The notes beneath the pieces were generated by a model. That model did no database searches and was not told the DNA's origin. It worked only from the letters and a program-made list of their open reading frames with translations. Positions 8,006-14,972 of a stretch of 30,702 bases of DNA are shown in pieces. The stretch covers positions 1 through 30,702 of the forward strand of contig ARWO01000013.1 of NCBI GenBank assembly GCA_000402075.1, in the 5' to 3' direction. Source of the DNA: Thaumarchaeota archaeon SCGC AAA007-O23. GTDB taxonomy: Archaea; Thermoproteota; Nitrososphaeria; Nitrososphaerales; Nitrosopumilaceae. Each line of letters begins with the position of its first letter. The stretch's first letter is position 1. Both the position numbers and the translations under genes were made by a program.

Positions 8006-8340
8006 TTTTCAACAATCTCCTTTATTTTAGCAATCAGAGTTTTAGCAGTTTTGTTTTCCAGCTCTTTTGGAATAAACGCAGATATGATATTAATACCTGT
8101 TATGATTGAAGAGATTTGTTCAGAGATTAATTTTAAAAAAAGAGACTCTGATTTTGCTGGTATGATTGAAGTAGTAATTGGTATAGTGTTTGTACCAATT
8201 GATGCTGTTAACCCGCCAATCTTTTCCTGACCTTCTGTTATAGAAACAAAACTTCCGTTATCGAAGAGTAATATCTGAATTGTAAAACTACGTTTGTCAA
8301 TGTCAACAACTGTCTTCGAAAAACGCGATTCGTTTAGCAA
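8002..8340 (-). CDS. Small PAC3-like protein (putative proteasome assembly chaperone family)
   Basis: A 112-residue protein with a TTG start, no signal peptide and no obvious catalytic motif. The pattern is two beta-rich segments (FTIQILLFDNGSFVSITEG, then QEKIGGLTASIG), a TTSIIPAKSESLFLKLISEQ segment, and a strand plus terminal helix (IISAFIPKELENKTAKTLIAK). Read from memory against eukaryotic PSMG3/PAC3, the order VTQ-x-GKMGTL, then TTKVLLGQ-x-EPL, then a LREVIR-type helix matches well. Archaeal homologues of PAC3/PAC4 would be plausible because the organism has a 20S proteasome. This is inference from pattern only. The stop overlaps the UbiD start by four bases; the start lies 18 bases after a zinc-ribbon gene. 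Confidence 0.6.
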   Translation of the reverse strand: MLNESRFSKTVVDIDKRSFTIQILLFDNGSFVSITEGQEKIGGLTASIGTNTIPITTSIIPAKSESLFLKLISEQISSIITGINIISAFIPKELENKTAKTLIAKIKEIVEK

Positions 8341-8358
8341 TAAGCCTACGAAGTGAGT

Positions 8359-8598
8359 TTACTCGTTTATTGCTATCGATTCTGTCTTAGCTTCAGCATT
8401 TACTCGTGCGCGCAGTTTTGCTTTGTACTTCAAGTTTCGTGGTTTGGTTCTTAATCGATATCCACAACATGGACACCACAGACCTTCCCACTTGATGAAA
8501 ATCTCACAAATCTGACACCTACGTTGACCTGAAGCATACCTTCCTGTTCCTACAGGTTTTTGTGCCTTGTATCTAGGGCAAATTCCTTTACATGTCAT
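8359..8598 (-). CDS. Small zinc-ribbon protein, function unknown
   Basis: A 79-residue basic protein. Cysteines C3 and C7 are near the N-terminus; C28-x2-C31 and C42, C44, C45 (WCPCCGYRLR) form a zinc-binding ribbon. The region KPVGTGRYASGQRRCQIC and the basic tail TKPRNLKYKAKLRARVNAEA suggest nucleic-acid contact. Short proteins of this look are frequent in thaumarchaeal genomes, and I recognise no named function. It heads the minus-strand series zinc ribbon, PAC3-like, ubiD, cbtA. The ATG follows an AT-rich 233-base region. Confidence 0.75.
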   Translation of the reverse strand: MTCKGICPRYKAQKPVGTGRYASGQRRCQICEIFIKWEGLWCPCCGYRLRTKPRNLKYKAKLRARVNAEAKTESIAINE

Positions 8599-8831
8599 TT
8601 TTATTACATATATTATAGGAATAATAAGTTAATAAGGTTAGATCTGCGAAAATCTACAATATTCTGGGAAAAATATATAATAATTTCATTGATTTATATA
8701 ATCTTTTGAAGCATTTTCAAAAAAAATAATAAAAAGGTATATTAATAATATGTTTTTGCGAATTTCGCAAACAATTTATAGGAAAAATCTGCATTTTAGC
8801 CAATTCTTGAGGCTTTCACGCTTCTGAAATA
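8599..8831. other. AT-rich non-coding gap with a perfect palindrome
   Basis: No ORF of credible length is seen in these 233 bases on either strand. The region is very AT-rich and must hold the promoter of the zinc-ribbon gene at 8598. The minus strand carries several TATA-like runs, for example around 8677-8700. A perfect 15-base palindrome lies at 8756-8770. I cannot tell whether a small RNA is encoded. Confidence 0.5.
8756..8770. repeat. Perfect palindrome TTGCGAA-T-TTCGCAA
   Basis: Two 7-base arms match perfectly around a single central base. The GC-containing arms stand out in an almost pure AT stretch, which makes chance less likely than for an AT-only palindrome. It is a candidate operator; the related hexamer TGCGAA also occurs at about 8645-8651, nearer the zinc-ribbon gene. 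Confidence 0.45.
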
Positions 8832-8993
8832 CTATTTTTCTAAGGTTTTTTTGATTGCATCTAGCATTATTCTCATCTTCTGTGCGTTTGCCTTGTAATG
8901 TTTAGATGATCCAGAATTCTCAAAATCTTGAATTAATTCTAAAGTCTTTTTGATTTTTTCCTTATCAGTTAGTGTCCATACTGGTTGTGTCAT
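8832..8993 (-). CDS. Small 53-residue hypothetical protein
   Basis: An ATG at 8991-8993 opens a 53-residue frame ending with TAG at 8832-8834: it begins MTQPVWTLTDKEKIKKTLEL and ends MLDAIKKTLEK. The protein is charged and probably two amphipathic helices, and codon use looks like that of the neighbours. It has no cysteines, signal or motif I recognise. It starts 29 bases after the aNAC stop, so it may be the last gene of the PUA-NAC transcript. No clear Shine-Dalgarno sequence precedes it. A 19-20 base direct repeat brackets it, and both copies encode a (K/Q)KTLEK peptide in one frame. Confidence 0.5.
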   Translation of the reverse strand: MTQPVWTLTDKEKIKKTLELIQDFENSGSSKHYKANAQKMRIMLDAIKKTLEK

Positions 8994-9010
8994 TTTTCTA
9001 AGGTTTTTTG
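8834..9010. repeat. Pair of 19-20 base direct repeats bracketing the 53-residue ORF
   Basis: ATTTTTCTAAGG followed by T7G lies at 8834-8853 and the same sequence followed by T6G at 8992-9010. They differ by one T. One copy covers the 3' end of the small ORF, the other overlaps its start codon. Confidence 0.6.
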
Positions 9011-9022
9011 CATAGTCATAAT

Positions 9023-9370
9023 TTAACCACTAGTTAGCCTTAGAATTGCCTGAGCAATATCGCCTTTAGTCTCAGCCAAGGCATCTTTAGCCTTCTCTTC
9101 ATTACAATTTGCCTGTTGACAGACAAGCATTATGTCATCTTCTGAAAATATAGGTACTTCAAGTTCTTTTTCCTCAAAACTCTCTGCAATTACCTGAAAG
9201 ATTGAATTTTCTTTTGATTTCATTTCAGTGACAGATGGCTTTGGAATAATAATCTCTTTTTTGTCTGTCTTAATGATAACTTCCTGTACATTTGGGATCT
9301 CTTCCATGTCAAGACCCATCTTATCCATCATTCTTCGCATTTGGCGATTGCCTCCACGCATCATGTTCAT
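9023..9370 (-). CDS. nac: Nascent polypeptide-associated complex protein (archaeal NAC)
   Basis: A 115-residue homologue of eukaryotic alpha-NAC. The N-terminal MNMMRGGNRQMRRMMDKMGL leads into the NAC domain (residues ~15-65: MEEIPNVQEVIIKTDKKEIIIP-type strands). The C-terminal UBA domain is residues ~77-114, with FSEDDIMLVCQQANCNEEKA. Archaeal NAC forms homodimers that bind ribosomes and emerging chains. Length and domain order are standard. It begins 12 bases after the stop of the PUA-domain gene, a pairing I recall from other archaea, so the two probably share a transcript. Confidence 0.92.
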   Translation of the reverse strand: MNMMRGGNRQMRRMMDKMGLDMEEIPNVQEVIIKTDKKEIIIPKPSVTEMKSKENSIFQVIAESFEEKELEVPIFSEDDIMLVCQQANCNEEKAKDALAETKGDIAQAILRLTSG

Positions 9371-9382
9371 TTATCCCTCTGG

Positions 9383-9835
9383 CTAACTTTTTAAACTATC
9401 CCTAACTTTTACTGCCACACCGATTCTTTGTTCCTTCACCATCTCTGAAGACAGGATGGCCTTTCCTACTGCAATAACCTTATTCTTGTACAAAACTGGA
9501 ACGTCACTTTGGATCCTGATATTTTTACCGCACCAAACAATATGACCGCAAAAGACCGACCTTCCCTCTTCTACAAATGGTTTTGAATCATTGTCAATCT
9601 CTATACAGTTTTCTTTGAATTTTTTACTCTTCATAAGAATTTGAGCAAAATATGGTGTTATGGCTAGTCCACCATCAATTCGCAATGTACAAAGAAGCTT
9701 TCGGTTATGATATACCTCACGAATTCGTCCAGTTCGCTTTGAAAAGAAAAACTCTATCTGTTTAGGCAAATGTCTAGATATGCCTACTCCAAACAGGGCA
9801 TCAATAGTATGTTTTAGTTTTAAAACAGGATCCAC
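9383..9835 (-). CDS. PUA-domain RNA-binding protein
   Basis: A 150-residue protein. The first ~70 residues resemble the pre-PUA domain of archaeosine transglycosylase C-terminal regions (FFFSKRTGRIREVYHNRKLL, then RIDGGLAITPYFAQIL). Residues ~75-150 form a PUA domain (GRSVFCGHIV, then PVLYKNKVIAVGKAILSSEM). There is no catalytic TGT domain, so it is a stand-alone RNA-binding protein rather than an enzyme. Together with the downstream aNAC gene it suggests a role around tRNA or the ribosome. The exact RNA target is unknown. Confidence 0.82.
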   Translation of the reverse strand: MDPVLKLKHTIDALFGVGISRHLPKQIEFFFSKRTGRIREVYHNRKLLCTLRIDGGLAITPYFAQILMKSKKFKENCIEIDNDSKPFVEEGRSVFCGHIVWCGKNIRIQSDVPVLYKNKVIAVGKAILSSEMVKEQRIGVAVKVRDSLKS

Positions 9836-9892
9836 TCAAATGGTTGCCTAGATATCTAAATATTCGTTGATACTATAATATAGAATTACATT

Positions 9893-9903
9893 AATCTATA
9901 TAG
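9893..9903 (+). promoter_or_regulatory. Probable box A of the AbrB-PhoU gene
   Basis: AATCTATATAG lies with its centre about 27 bases upstream of the ATG at 9925. This spacing predicts a leaderless mRNA. A second TATA-like run (ACTATAATATAG) is at about 9873-9884 in the same 89-base divergent gap. Confidence 0.4.
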
Positions 9904-9924
9904 AACAGAAAAATAACTATAGTT

Positions 9925-10971
9925 ATGTCATCTGGTGAAGAAACTAGAAAAATCCAGTTTACAGGTAAATCCACTTACATTATTTCTCTGCCCAAACAAT
10001 GGATTACTGATCTAGGCCTAAAGCAGGGAGATCAAGTTTCAGTCGATCGAAAAGGAATTTCCAGCTTACATGTTACACCATACAATACTAGAAAAAAAGA
10101 CCAAACTGAAACAGCCACAATTGAAATTGAACCAAAGGAAGAAACATCAACTGTAGTAAGAAAATTAGTTTCATTATACTTTCTTCACTTTAAGACAATC
10201 AGTATAAAACCAAGGGTGGGACGAATTATGCCGTCACAGAGAATTGGAATTAGAAATGCTGTTAAGAAAATTTTAATGGGTGCAGAAATAACTGCTGATT
10301 CATCAGATGGTATAACTGTTCAAATTCTAATTAATTTGGTAGAACTATCAGTTGATGCCGCTTTCAAAAGGATGATGTTGTTAGCAAAATCAATGCTAGA
10401 TGATGCATTAATTGCAATAAAGGAAGGAAATGAAGAACTCGCAAAAGAAGTGATCAACAGCGACGATGATGTAGATAGATTTGGATTTTATATCACTAGG
10501 CAGCTTGCAATTGCAATTGAAAATGATCACATGTTAAAGGAAATGGGATTTGATAATGCTCGTGATTGTCTTGGTTACAGAGTTGTTGTCAAAAATGTGG
10601 AAAGATTGGGTGATCATGCGGTAAGATTATCACAGGATGTTTTAGATTATAAAACTCCCATACAAGGCAAAAACTTTGATAGAATACAGGAGATGAGTAA
10701 TTATGCGATTTCAGTAATGGATGATGCATGTCTAGCATTATTCAAAAAAGACTATGATCAAGCAGAGAAATCAATTGAAAGTGCAAATAATATCCAAAAA
10801 TATGAAAAAAGAATATTGGGTAATTTGAAAATAAGAAAAGATGAGGAGGAAATTTTTAGGATTAGAAAAATTGTGGAGAATGTAAAAAGAGTTGCAGAAT
10901 ATGCGAGCGATATTGGTGAGATTGTTTTGAACATGAATATAGAAAAAATTCTCAAAAAATCAGAGATGTAG
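9925..10971 (+). CDS. AbrB-like/PhoU phosphate-uptake regulator
   Basis: A 348-residue protein. Residues ~8-50 form a SpoVT/AbrB-type DNA-binding domain (RKIQFTGKSTYIISLPKQWI, then LGLKQGDQVSV). The rest contains two PhoU-like helical repeats (about 120-225 and 235-340), including SVDAAFKRMMLLAKSMLDDA and VVKNVERLGDHAVRLSQDV, whose acidic and basic residues match the PhoU metal-binding pattern. Proteins of this build are common in archaea and are thought to tune phosphate transport or its genes. No pst genes are adjacent. It is followed 10 bases later by hflX on the same strand. Confidence 0.88.
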   Translation: MSSGEETRKIQFTGKSTYIISLPKQWITDLGLKQGDQVSVDRKGISSLHVTPYNTRKKDQTETATIEIEPKEETSTVVRKLVSLYFLHFKTISIKPRVGRIMPSQRIGIRNAVKKILMGAEITADSSDGITVQILINLVELSVDAAFKRMMLLAKSMLDDALIAIKEGNEELAKEVINSDDDVDRFGFYITRQLAIAIENDHMLKEMGFDNARDCLGYRVVVKNVERLGDHAVRLSQDVLDYKTPIQGKNFDRIQEMSNYAISVMDDACLALFKKDYDQAEKSIESANNIQKYEKRILGNLKIRKDEEEIFRIRKIVENVKRVAEYASDIGEIVLNMNIEKILKKSEM

Positions 10972-10981
10972 AGTTTTAGCA

Positions 10982-12091
10982 ATGGATTCAGCTGTTTTAA
11001 TCACATATGATCAAGATGATATTGTTGATGAGGCAGTCGCCCTTTGCGAGTCGGCTGACTATAAAGTAAAGCATATCATAAAACAAAACTTCCTGCAAAA
11101 GCCAAAATATGGCTTGAGTGGTGGTAAAATTGAAGATCTTAAAGAAATTATATCTACGGTAAAACCAGATGTGATAGTTTTTGATGAGATGTTAAAGCCA
11201 AGCCAGAACTATAATCTGGCTTCAGAGCTTAAAATGGAAATATTGGATAGAGAAGCTTTGATTTTACAAATCTTTGAGAAAAGATCTTCCAGTGCTGAAT
11301 CCAAGCTTCAAGTTAAACTGGCACAAGCACGCTATGATATGTCAAGAGCTAAAGAAAAAGTAAGACTTTCAAAAAAAGGCGAACAGCCAGGGTTTATGGG
11401 CCTTGGAACATTTGAAGTTGATGTATACTATAACGAAATCAAAAAAAGAATGGTTAACATCAAATCAAAGCTGGTAAAGTCAGGAAAACAGCGTAAACTT
11501 CACAGACAGGCAAGAAAACGGCTTGGTTTCAAGACAATTTCACTTGCGGGATATACTTCAGCAGGTAAAACTACATTATTCAATGCATTAACAGGAGAAC
11601 AACGAGAAAAAAACGAAGAGCTATTTACAACTCTTACAACTACTGTTCGTAGAGTAATGATAAACCAAGAAATTGCATTGATTTCGGACACTGTTGGATT
11701 TATCAGCAGGCTTCCAGCATATATGATTGAAGCTTTCAAATCAACGCTAGAAGAACTACTGTACACGGATGTTACAATATTTGTAATTGATGCAAGTGAT
11801 AATCTAGATGAATTACGAAAAAAATTCAAAAGTTGCTACACAACATTAAATGAAATTGGTGTAGAATCAAACAAGATGGTTTTCGCTTTAAATAAATCAG
11901 AATTGTTAGATGACGATGAAATTTTAGACATAGTAGATTACTTAGAATTGAAGGGAAGTAAAAAATGGATTGATATTTCTGCAGTAACAGGAAAAAATAT
12001 GAGCGAACTTAAAAAAATAATTAGTAATTTTTTTCAAAATGATATATCACAGAATAGTGATAAAGTTGGAGCAAAGACATATGGAAATTGA
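10982..12091 (+). CDS. hflX: HflX-family GTPase
   Basis: A 369-residue ribosome-associated GTPase. The N-terminal HflX domain covers residues ~1-130 and includes DREALILQIFEKRSSSAESK, followed by a coiled region; the G domain starts near 183. G1 is GYTSAGKT (190-197), G3 is DTVGF (236-240), followed by ISRLPAYMIEAFKSTLEE, typical of HflX. The G4 motif reads NKSE (304-307) where NKxD is usual. G5 is ISAVTG. The family splits or rescues ribosomes. The gene overlaps the start of the aTrm56 gene by 11 bases, so expression is probably coupled. Confidence 0.9.
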   Translation: MDSAVLITYDQDDIVDEAVALCESADYKVKHIIKQNFLQKPKYGLSGGKIEDLKEIISTVKPDVIVFDEMLKPSQNYNLASELKMEILDREALILQIFEKRSSSAESKLQVKLAQARYDMSRAKEKVRLSKKGEQPGFMGLGTFEVDVYYNEIKKRMVNIKSKLVKSGKQRKLHRQARKRLGFKTISLAGYTSAGKTTLFNALTGEQREKNEELFTTLTTTVRRVMINQEIALISDTVGFISRLPAYMIEAFKSTLEELLYTDVTIFVIDASDNLDELRKKFKSCYTTLNEIGVESNKMVFALNKSELLDDDEILDIVDYLELKGSKKWIDISAVTGKNMSELKKIISNFFQNDISQNSDKVGAKTYGN

Positions 12092-12626
12092 AGTTCTAAG
12101 GATTGGTCAACGGGTTGTTAGAGACGATAGAGTTACTACTCATGTAGCTCTAGTTGCAAGATCATTTGGTGCACAAAAAATCTATATGAATGAAGTAAAT
12201 CCTGAGATAAAGCATACTATTTCTGACATTAACAAAACTTGGGGCGGTAATTTTAAAATTGAAATTATTTCAGAATGGAAAAAAATTGTTAAGGAAAAGA
12301 AAAATGCGGCGGTAAAAATTGTTCATCTTACAATGTATGGTCAGAATATCAATAATGTTGAAACAAAAATACGAAATGAAGACAAAATTATGATTGTGGT
12401 TGGAGCTGAGAAAGTTCCAAGAGAGATATACGAATTGGCAGATTATAATGTGGCAGTGGGTAGTCAACCACACTCAGAAGTAAGTGCTTTGGGCGTACTA
12501 TTGGACCGTATTCAACAGGGAAAACAGTTTGGATTCAAGTTTGAGAATCCAGAGAGAACAATAATTCCTCAGGAGCAGGGCAAAGATGTTAGGGTGAATA
12601 AAAAACTGATTAATAATGGAAAATAA
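12081..12626 (+). CDS. trm56: tRNA (cytidine(56)-2'-O)-methyltransferase (aTrm56)
   Basis: A ~181-residue SPOUT methyltransferase. The ATG at 12081 gives MEIEVLRIGQRVVRDDRVTT, the conserved start of aTrm56; an upstream in-frame start at 12039 is not supported because conservation begins here. RDDRVTTHVALVARSFGA and the C-terminal knot GAEKVPREIYELADYNVAVG with SQPHSEVSALGVLLDRI are diagnostic. It methylates C56 in the T-loop of archaeal tRNAs. It overlaps hflX by 11 bases and is followed closely by the tfe gene. Confidence 0.93.
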   Translation: MEIEVLRIGQRVVRDDRVTTHVALVARSFGAQKIYMNEVNPEIKHTISDINKTWGGNFKIEIISEWKKIVKEKKNAAVKIVHLTMYGQNINNVETKIRNEDKIMIVVGAEKVPREIYELADYNVAVGSQPHSEVSALGVLLDRIQQGKQFGFKFENPERTIIPQEQGKDVRVNKKLINNGK

Positions 12627-12638
12627 GGATTGTTTCTG

Positions 12639-13148
12639 TTGATTGACAAATACGAAGATCCATTTGTGAAAATTTCGTATATGATTGGCGGTGATGAATA
12701 CCTCAAGGTTGCAAGGTCACTCTTAAAATCACAGGATGCAACAGATGAAGAAATTGCAAGTTCAACTGGTTTAAGAATCAATATGGTTCGAAAAGTACTC
12801 TATGATCTTTTTGGTAAAGCTCTCATTACTGGAGTTAGAGTGAAAGATGAAAGAAAAGGCTGGTTTGTCTACCGTTGGCGTTCTAGAAGAGATGAGGTTG
12901 AGAACTTTATTGAGAATCAGAAGAAAAAGATTAGTGAGAGACTTCAACATAGATTAGATTATGAAAATTCGTCACAGTTTTATCATTGTGGAAATGCTGA
13001 TTGCACTAGAGTAACATTTGAAGATGCTCTTGATGAATTTTTTAAATGTCCATCATGTGGTGGGGTTTTAAATCTCAAGAAAAACGAGAAGTCACAAAAG
13101 GCATTTGCTAAACAAATTGATAAAATGAAAAAAGAAATGCAAAGTTAG
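12639..13148 (+). CDS. tfe: Transcription factor E (TFIIE alpha homologue)
   Basis: A ~169-residue protein. TTG at 12639 gives MIDKYEDPFVKISYM and is preceded by AAGGA at 12625-12629 with a 9-base spacing; a TTG at 12630 would add three residues and leave no spacing. The N-terminal winged helix (residues ~12-80) includes DATDEEIASSTGLRINMVRK. The zinc ribbon has CGNADC and CPSC (cysteines about residues 117, 122, 137 and 140). TFE stimulates promoter opening by archaeal RNA polymerase. The last four bases overlap the convergent arfC gene. Confidence 0.93.
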   Translation: MIDKYEDPFVKISYMIGGDEYLKVARSLLKSQDATDEEIASSTGLRINMVRKVLYDLFGKALITGVRVKDERKGWFVYRWRSRRDEVENFIENQKKKISERLQHRLDYENSSQFYHCGNADCTRVTFEDALDEFFKCPSCGGVLNLKKNEKSQKAFAKQIDKMKKEMQS

Positions 13149-13798
13149 TTTTCATAGTGTAGTATGACTTCATTTTTCATTTTTGAAACATTTTTTAATT
13201 TTAACCTTATTGATTTCACAACGGTTGAAAATCCATCACCATCTACTAATGTTGTAGCAGTCACGCCTCCTACAAGATAAGGTGTAATTGTAATAATAGC
13301 TTCGTCTACTAGGTTTTCTTTCACAAATGCCCAGTTTGTTGTCCCACCACCCTCAACTAGAATATTTTTTATGCCTTTTCTTTTGAGAATTCCAAGTAAT
13401 TTTTTTATGTTTACTGTATAATTTCCACAAACTATAACTTGGACAGGAAATTTTTCTAGTTTCTGCAAGTTTTTTTTCGGTGCTTTTTTTGATACTGTAA
13501 TAATTGTGGGAATTTTTGAACATGTTTTTAAAATTCTTGAATTCGTACGGATTGTCGCATTTGAATCAAGAATTATACGTATTGGATTTTTTTTCCTAAT
13601 ATTATGTGCAGATAAAAGTGGATCATCAATTTCAACAGTATTTTTTCCAATAAGGATTGCATCAACTTTACTTCTAAGTTTATGAACTCTAATTTTGTCT
13701 TTTTTTGAGGAAAGTTTTGAATCTCCAGTTCGTGTTGCTAACTTTCCATCTAAAGTAATCGCAGCGCTGAATATTACATGTGGCCTAAAGCTTTCCAT
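13145..13798 (-). CDS. arfC: 2,5-diamino-6-ribosylamino-pyrimidinone 5'-phosphate reductase (ArfC)
   Basis: A 217-residue homologue of MJ0671/Rib7 and of the RibD reductase domain. Visible motifs are FSAAITLDGKLATRTGDSKL (residues ~10-29), KVDAILIGKNTVEIDDPLL, PIRIILDSNATI and the NADPH-site segment NILVEGGGTTNWAF. It reduces the ribosyl side chain of the pyrimidine to a ribityl chain before deamination, as in archaea and fungi. There is no fused deaminase domain, so deamination needs another protein. Its start overlaps the amidohydrolase gene by 14 bases. It is the last gene of the riboflavin cluster. Confidence 0.92.
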   Translation of the reverse strand: MESFRPHVIFSAAITLDGKLATRTGDSKLSSKKDKIRVHKLRSKVDAILIGKNTVEIDDPLLSAHNIRKKNPIRIILDSNATIRTNSRILKTCSKIPTIITVSKKAPKKNLQKLEKFPVQVIVCGNYTVNIKKLLGILKRKGIKNILVEGGGTTNWAFVKENLVDEAIITITPYLVGGVTATTLVDGDGFSTVVKSIRLKLKNVSKMKNEVILHYEN

Positions 13799-14972
13799 GA
13801 ACTATATTACCTCCAATCATTACTGCCTGAATTGAGTTTTCGTTTGCCCTATGGACAATAGATGCATGTGGGTTTCGCAAGGGATCAAGATCTAAGTCAT
13901 TCTTTTTAATAAAAACGGCGTCTGCCAAGTATCCCTCTTTGATACATCCTATTTTTTTATCTAGTAATTTTCCCGCATTGACAGTAGCCATTTTTAGAAT
14001 ATTCTTTGGTTTAATGCGTTTTTGATGAATGCCCATTGTTGTCTTCCATAAAAAGTCCATTTCTCTGAACAAGTCAGGTGAATTAATCATCACGTTGTCA
14101 GTTCCAATTGTTATATTACAATTCATTTCCATCATTTGAACAACGTTTGGAATTCCTTCTGCTAAAGATGCATTTGCGCGAGGACAAACAACTATGCCTC
14201 TTGTTTTTTTAGATGCAATGCTCAGATCACTTTTTGAGGCGTATGTCATATGTACAAGGAAATCTGGTTTTAGTAACATGCAACGCTTTGGCTCTGTTTT
14301 TCTTGTAATTTGTTTTGATTTCAAATAACTTTGCTTGGTTTCTGCACAGTGAATTGCACGAATCTTTTTTATTTTAGAAAATTGCTTCATAGAAGAATCA
14401 CTATTTTCATTTGAACCACTGATTCCTATTCCATCACAGTTTTTTAGTAATTGTTCTATCTGGTTTTGATATGACTGTGGAATTGGTGTGTTTCTTTTGA
14501 TCTGGTCTTTTGACTGATAGTATTCTATTCTACCCAGTATTATGGAACGAATTGGAGTGTTTGATAATACCTTTTGCATAAGCAAAACTCCATCTAAACC
14601 ACCCTCTCTGAAATCAACAAATGTTGTTGTTCCTTTTTTTAGCATAGATTTTACAGTTTTTCTCATAAAGTGAATGAGCTTTTTTGGCTCGGTTTCACTG
14701 AGAATTTTTTGTTTAATTCCAAAAATGGGGTTGATTTTAGAATCAGGATCCATATCCAGAGCTATATCTTTTGCGATTGAATCACCAATGTGTGTATGCG
14801 AATTAATTAAGCCTGGAATTAGTAAAAGACCATCACAGTTTACAACTTTGTTTTTAGTAGATTTAATTTTAGGATTAATTTTTTGAAATGTATTATTAGT
14901 GATCAGCACATTTGTCTTTTCTATAAATTTTAAATTGTTTCCATACAGTACGCTGATATTTTTTAATATCAT
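13785..14972 (-). CDS. Metal-dependent amidohydrolase in the riboflavin operon (candidate deaminase or deformylase)
   Basis: A 395-residue amidohydrolase-superfamily protein of the chlorohydrolase/cytosine deaminase-like branch. Metal and catalytic residues are intact: H59 and H61 (NSHTHIGDS), H208 and E211 (IHCAET), H241 (VHMTYAS) and D292 (GTDNVMINSP). HCAE plus GTDN is the pattern of aminohydrolases such as guanine or S-adenosylhomocysteine deaminases. The stop of arfA overlaps its start by four bases and its 3' end overlaps arfC by 14, which ties it to riboflavin synthesis. Two steps lack a gene here: removal of the formyl group (ArfB) and pyrimidine deamination. It could do either; the deaminase-type residues favour deamination. 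General purine or SAH deamination is the alternative. Confidence 0.85.
   Translation of the reverse strand: MILKNISVLYGNNLKFIEKTNVLITNNTFQKINPKIKSTKNKVVNCDGLLLIPGLINSHTHIGDSIAKDIALDMDPDSKINPIFGIKQKILSETEPKKLIHFMRKTVKSMLKKGTTTFVDFREGGLDGVLLMQKVLSNTPIRSIILGRIEYYQSKDQIKRNTPIPQSYQNQIEQLLKNCDGIGISGSNENSDSSMKQFSKIKKIRAIHCAETKQSYLKSKQITRKTEPKRCMLLKPDFLVHMTYASKSDLSIASKKTRGIVVCPRANASLAEGIPNVVQMMEMNCNITIGTDNVMINSPDLFREMDFLWKTTMGIHQKRIKPKNILKMATVNAGKLLDKKIGCIKEGYLADAVFIKKNDLDLDPLRNPHASIVHRANENSIQAVMIGGNIVHGKL

Noticed and set aside
12039..12080. An earlier in-frame start for the aTrm56 gene
   Set aside because: The conserved protein starts exactly at the ATG at 12081; the upstream 14 codons would lie within hflX and do not resemble the family.
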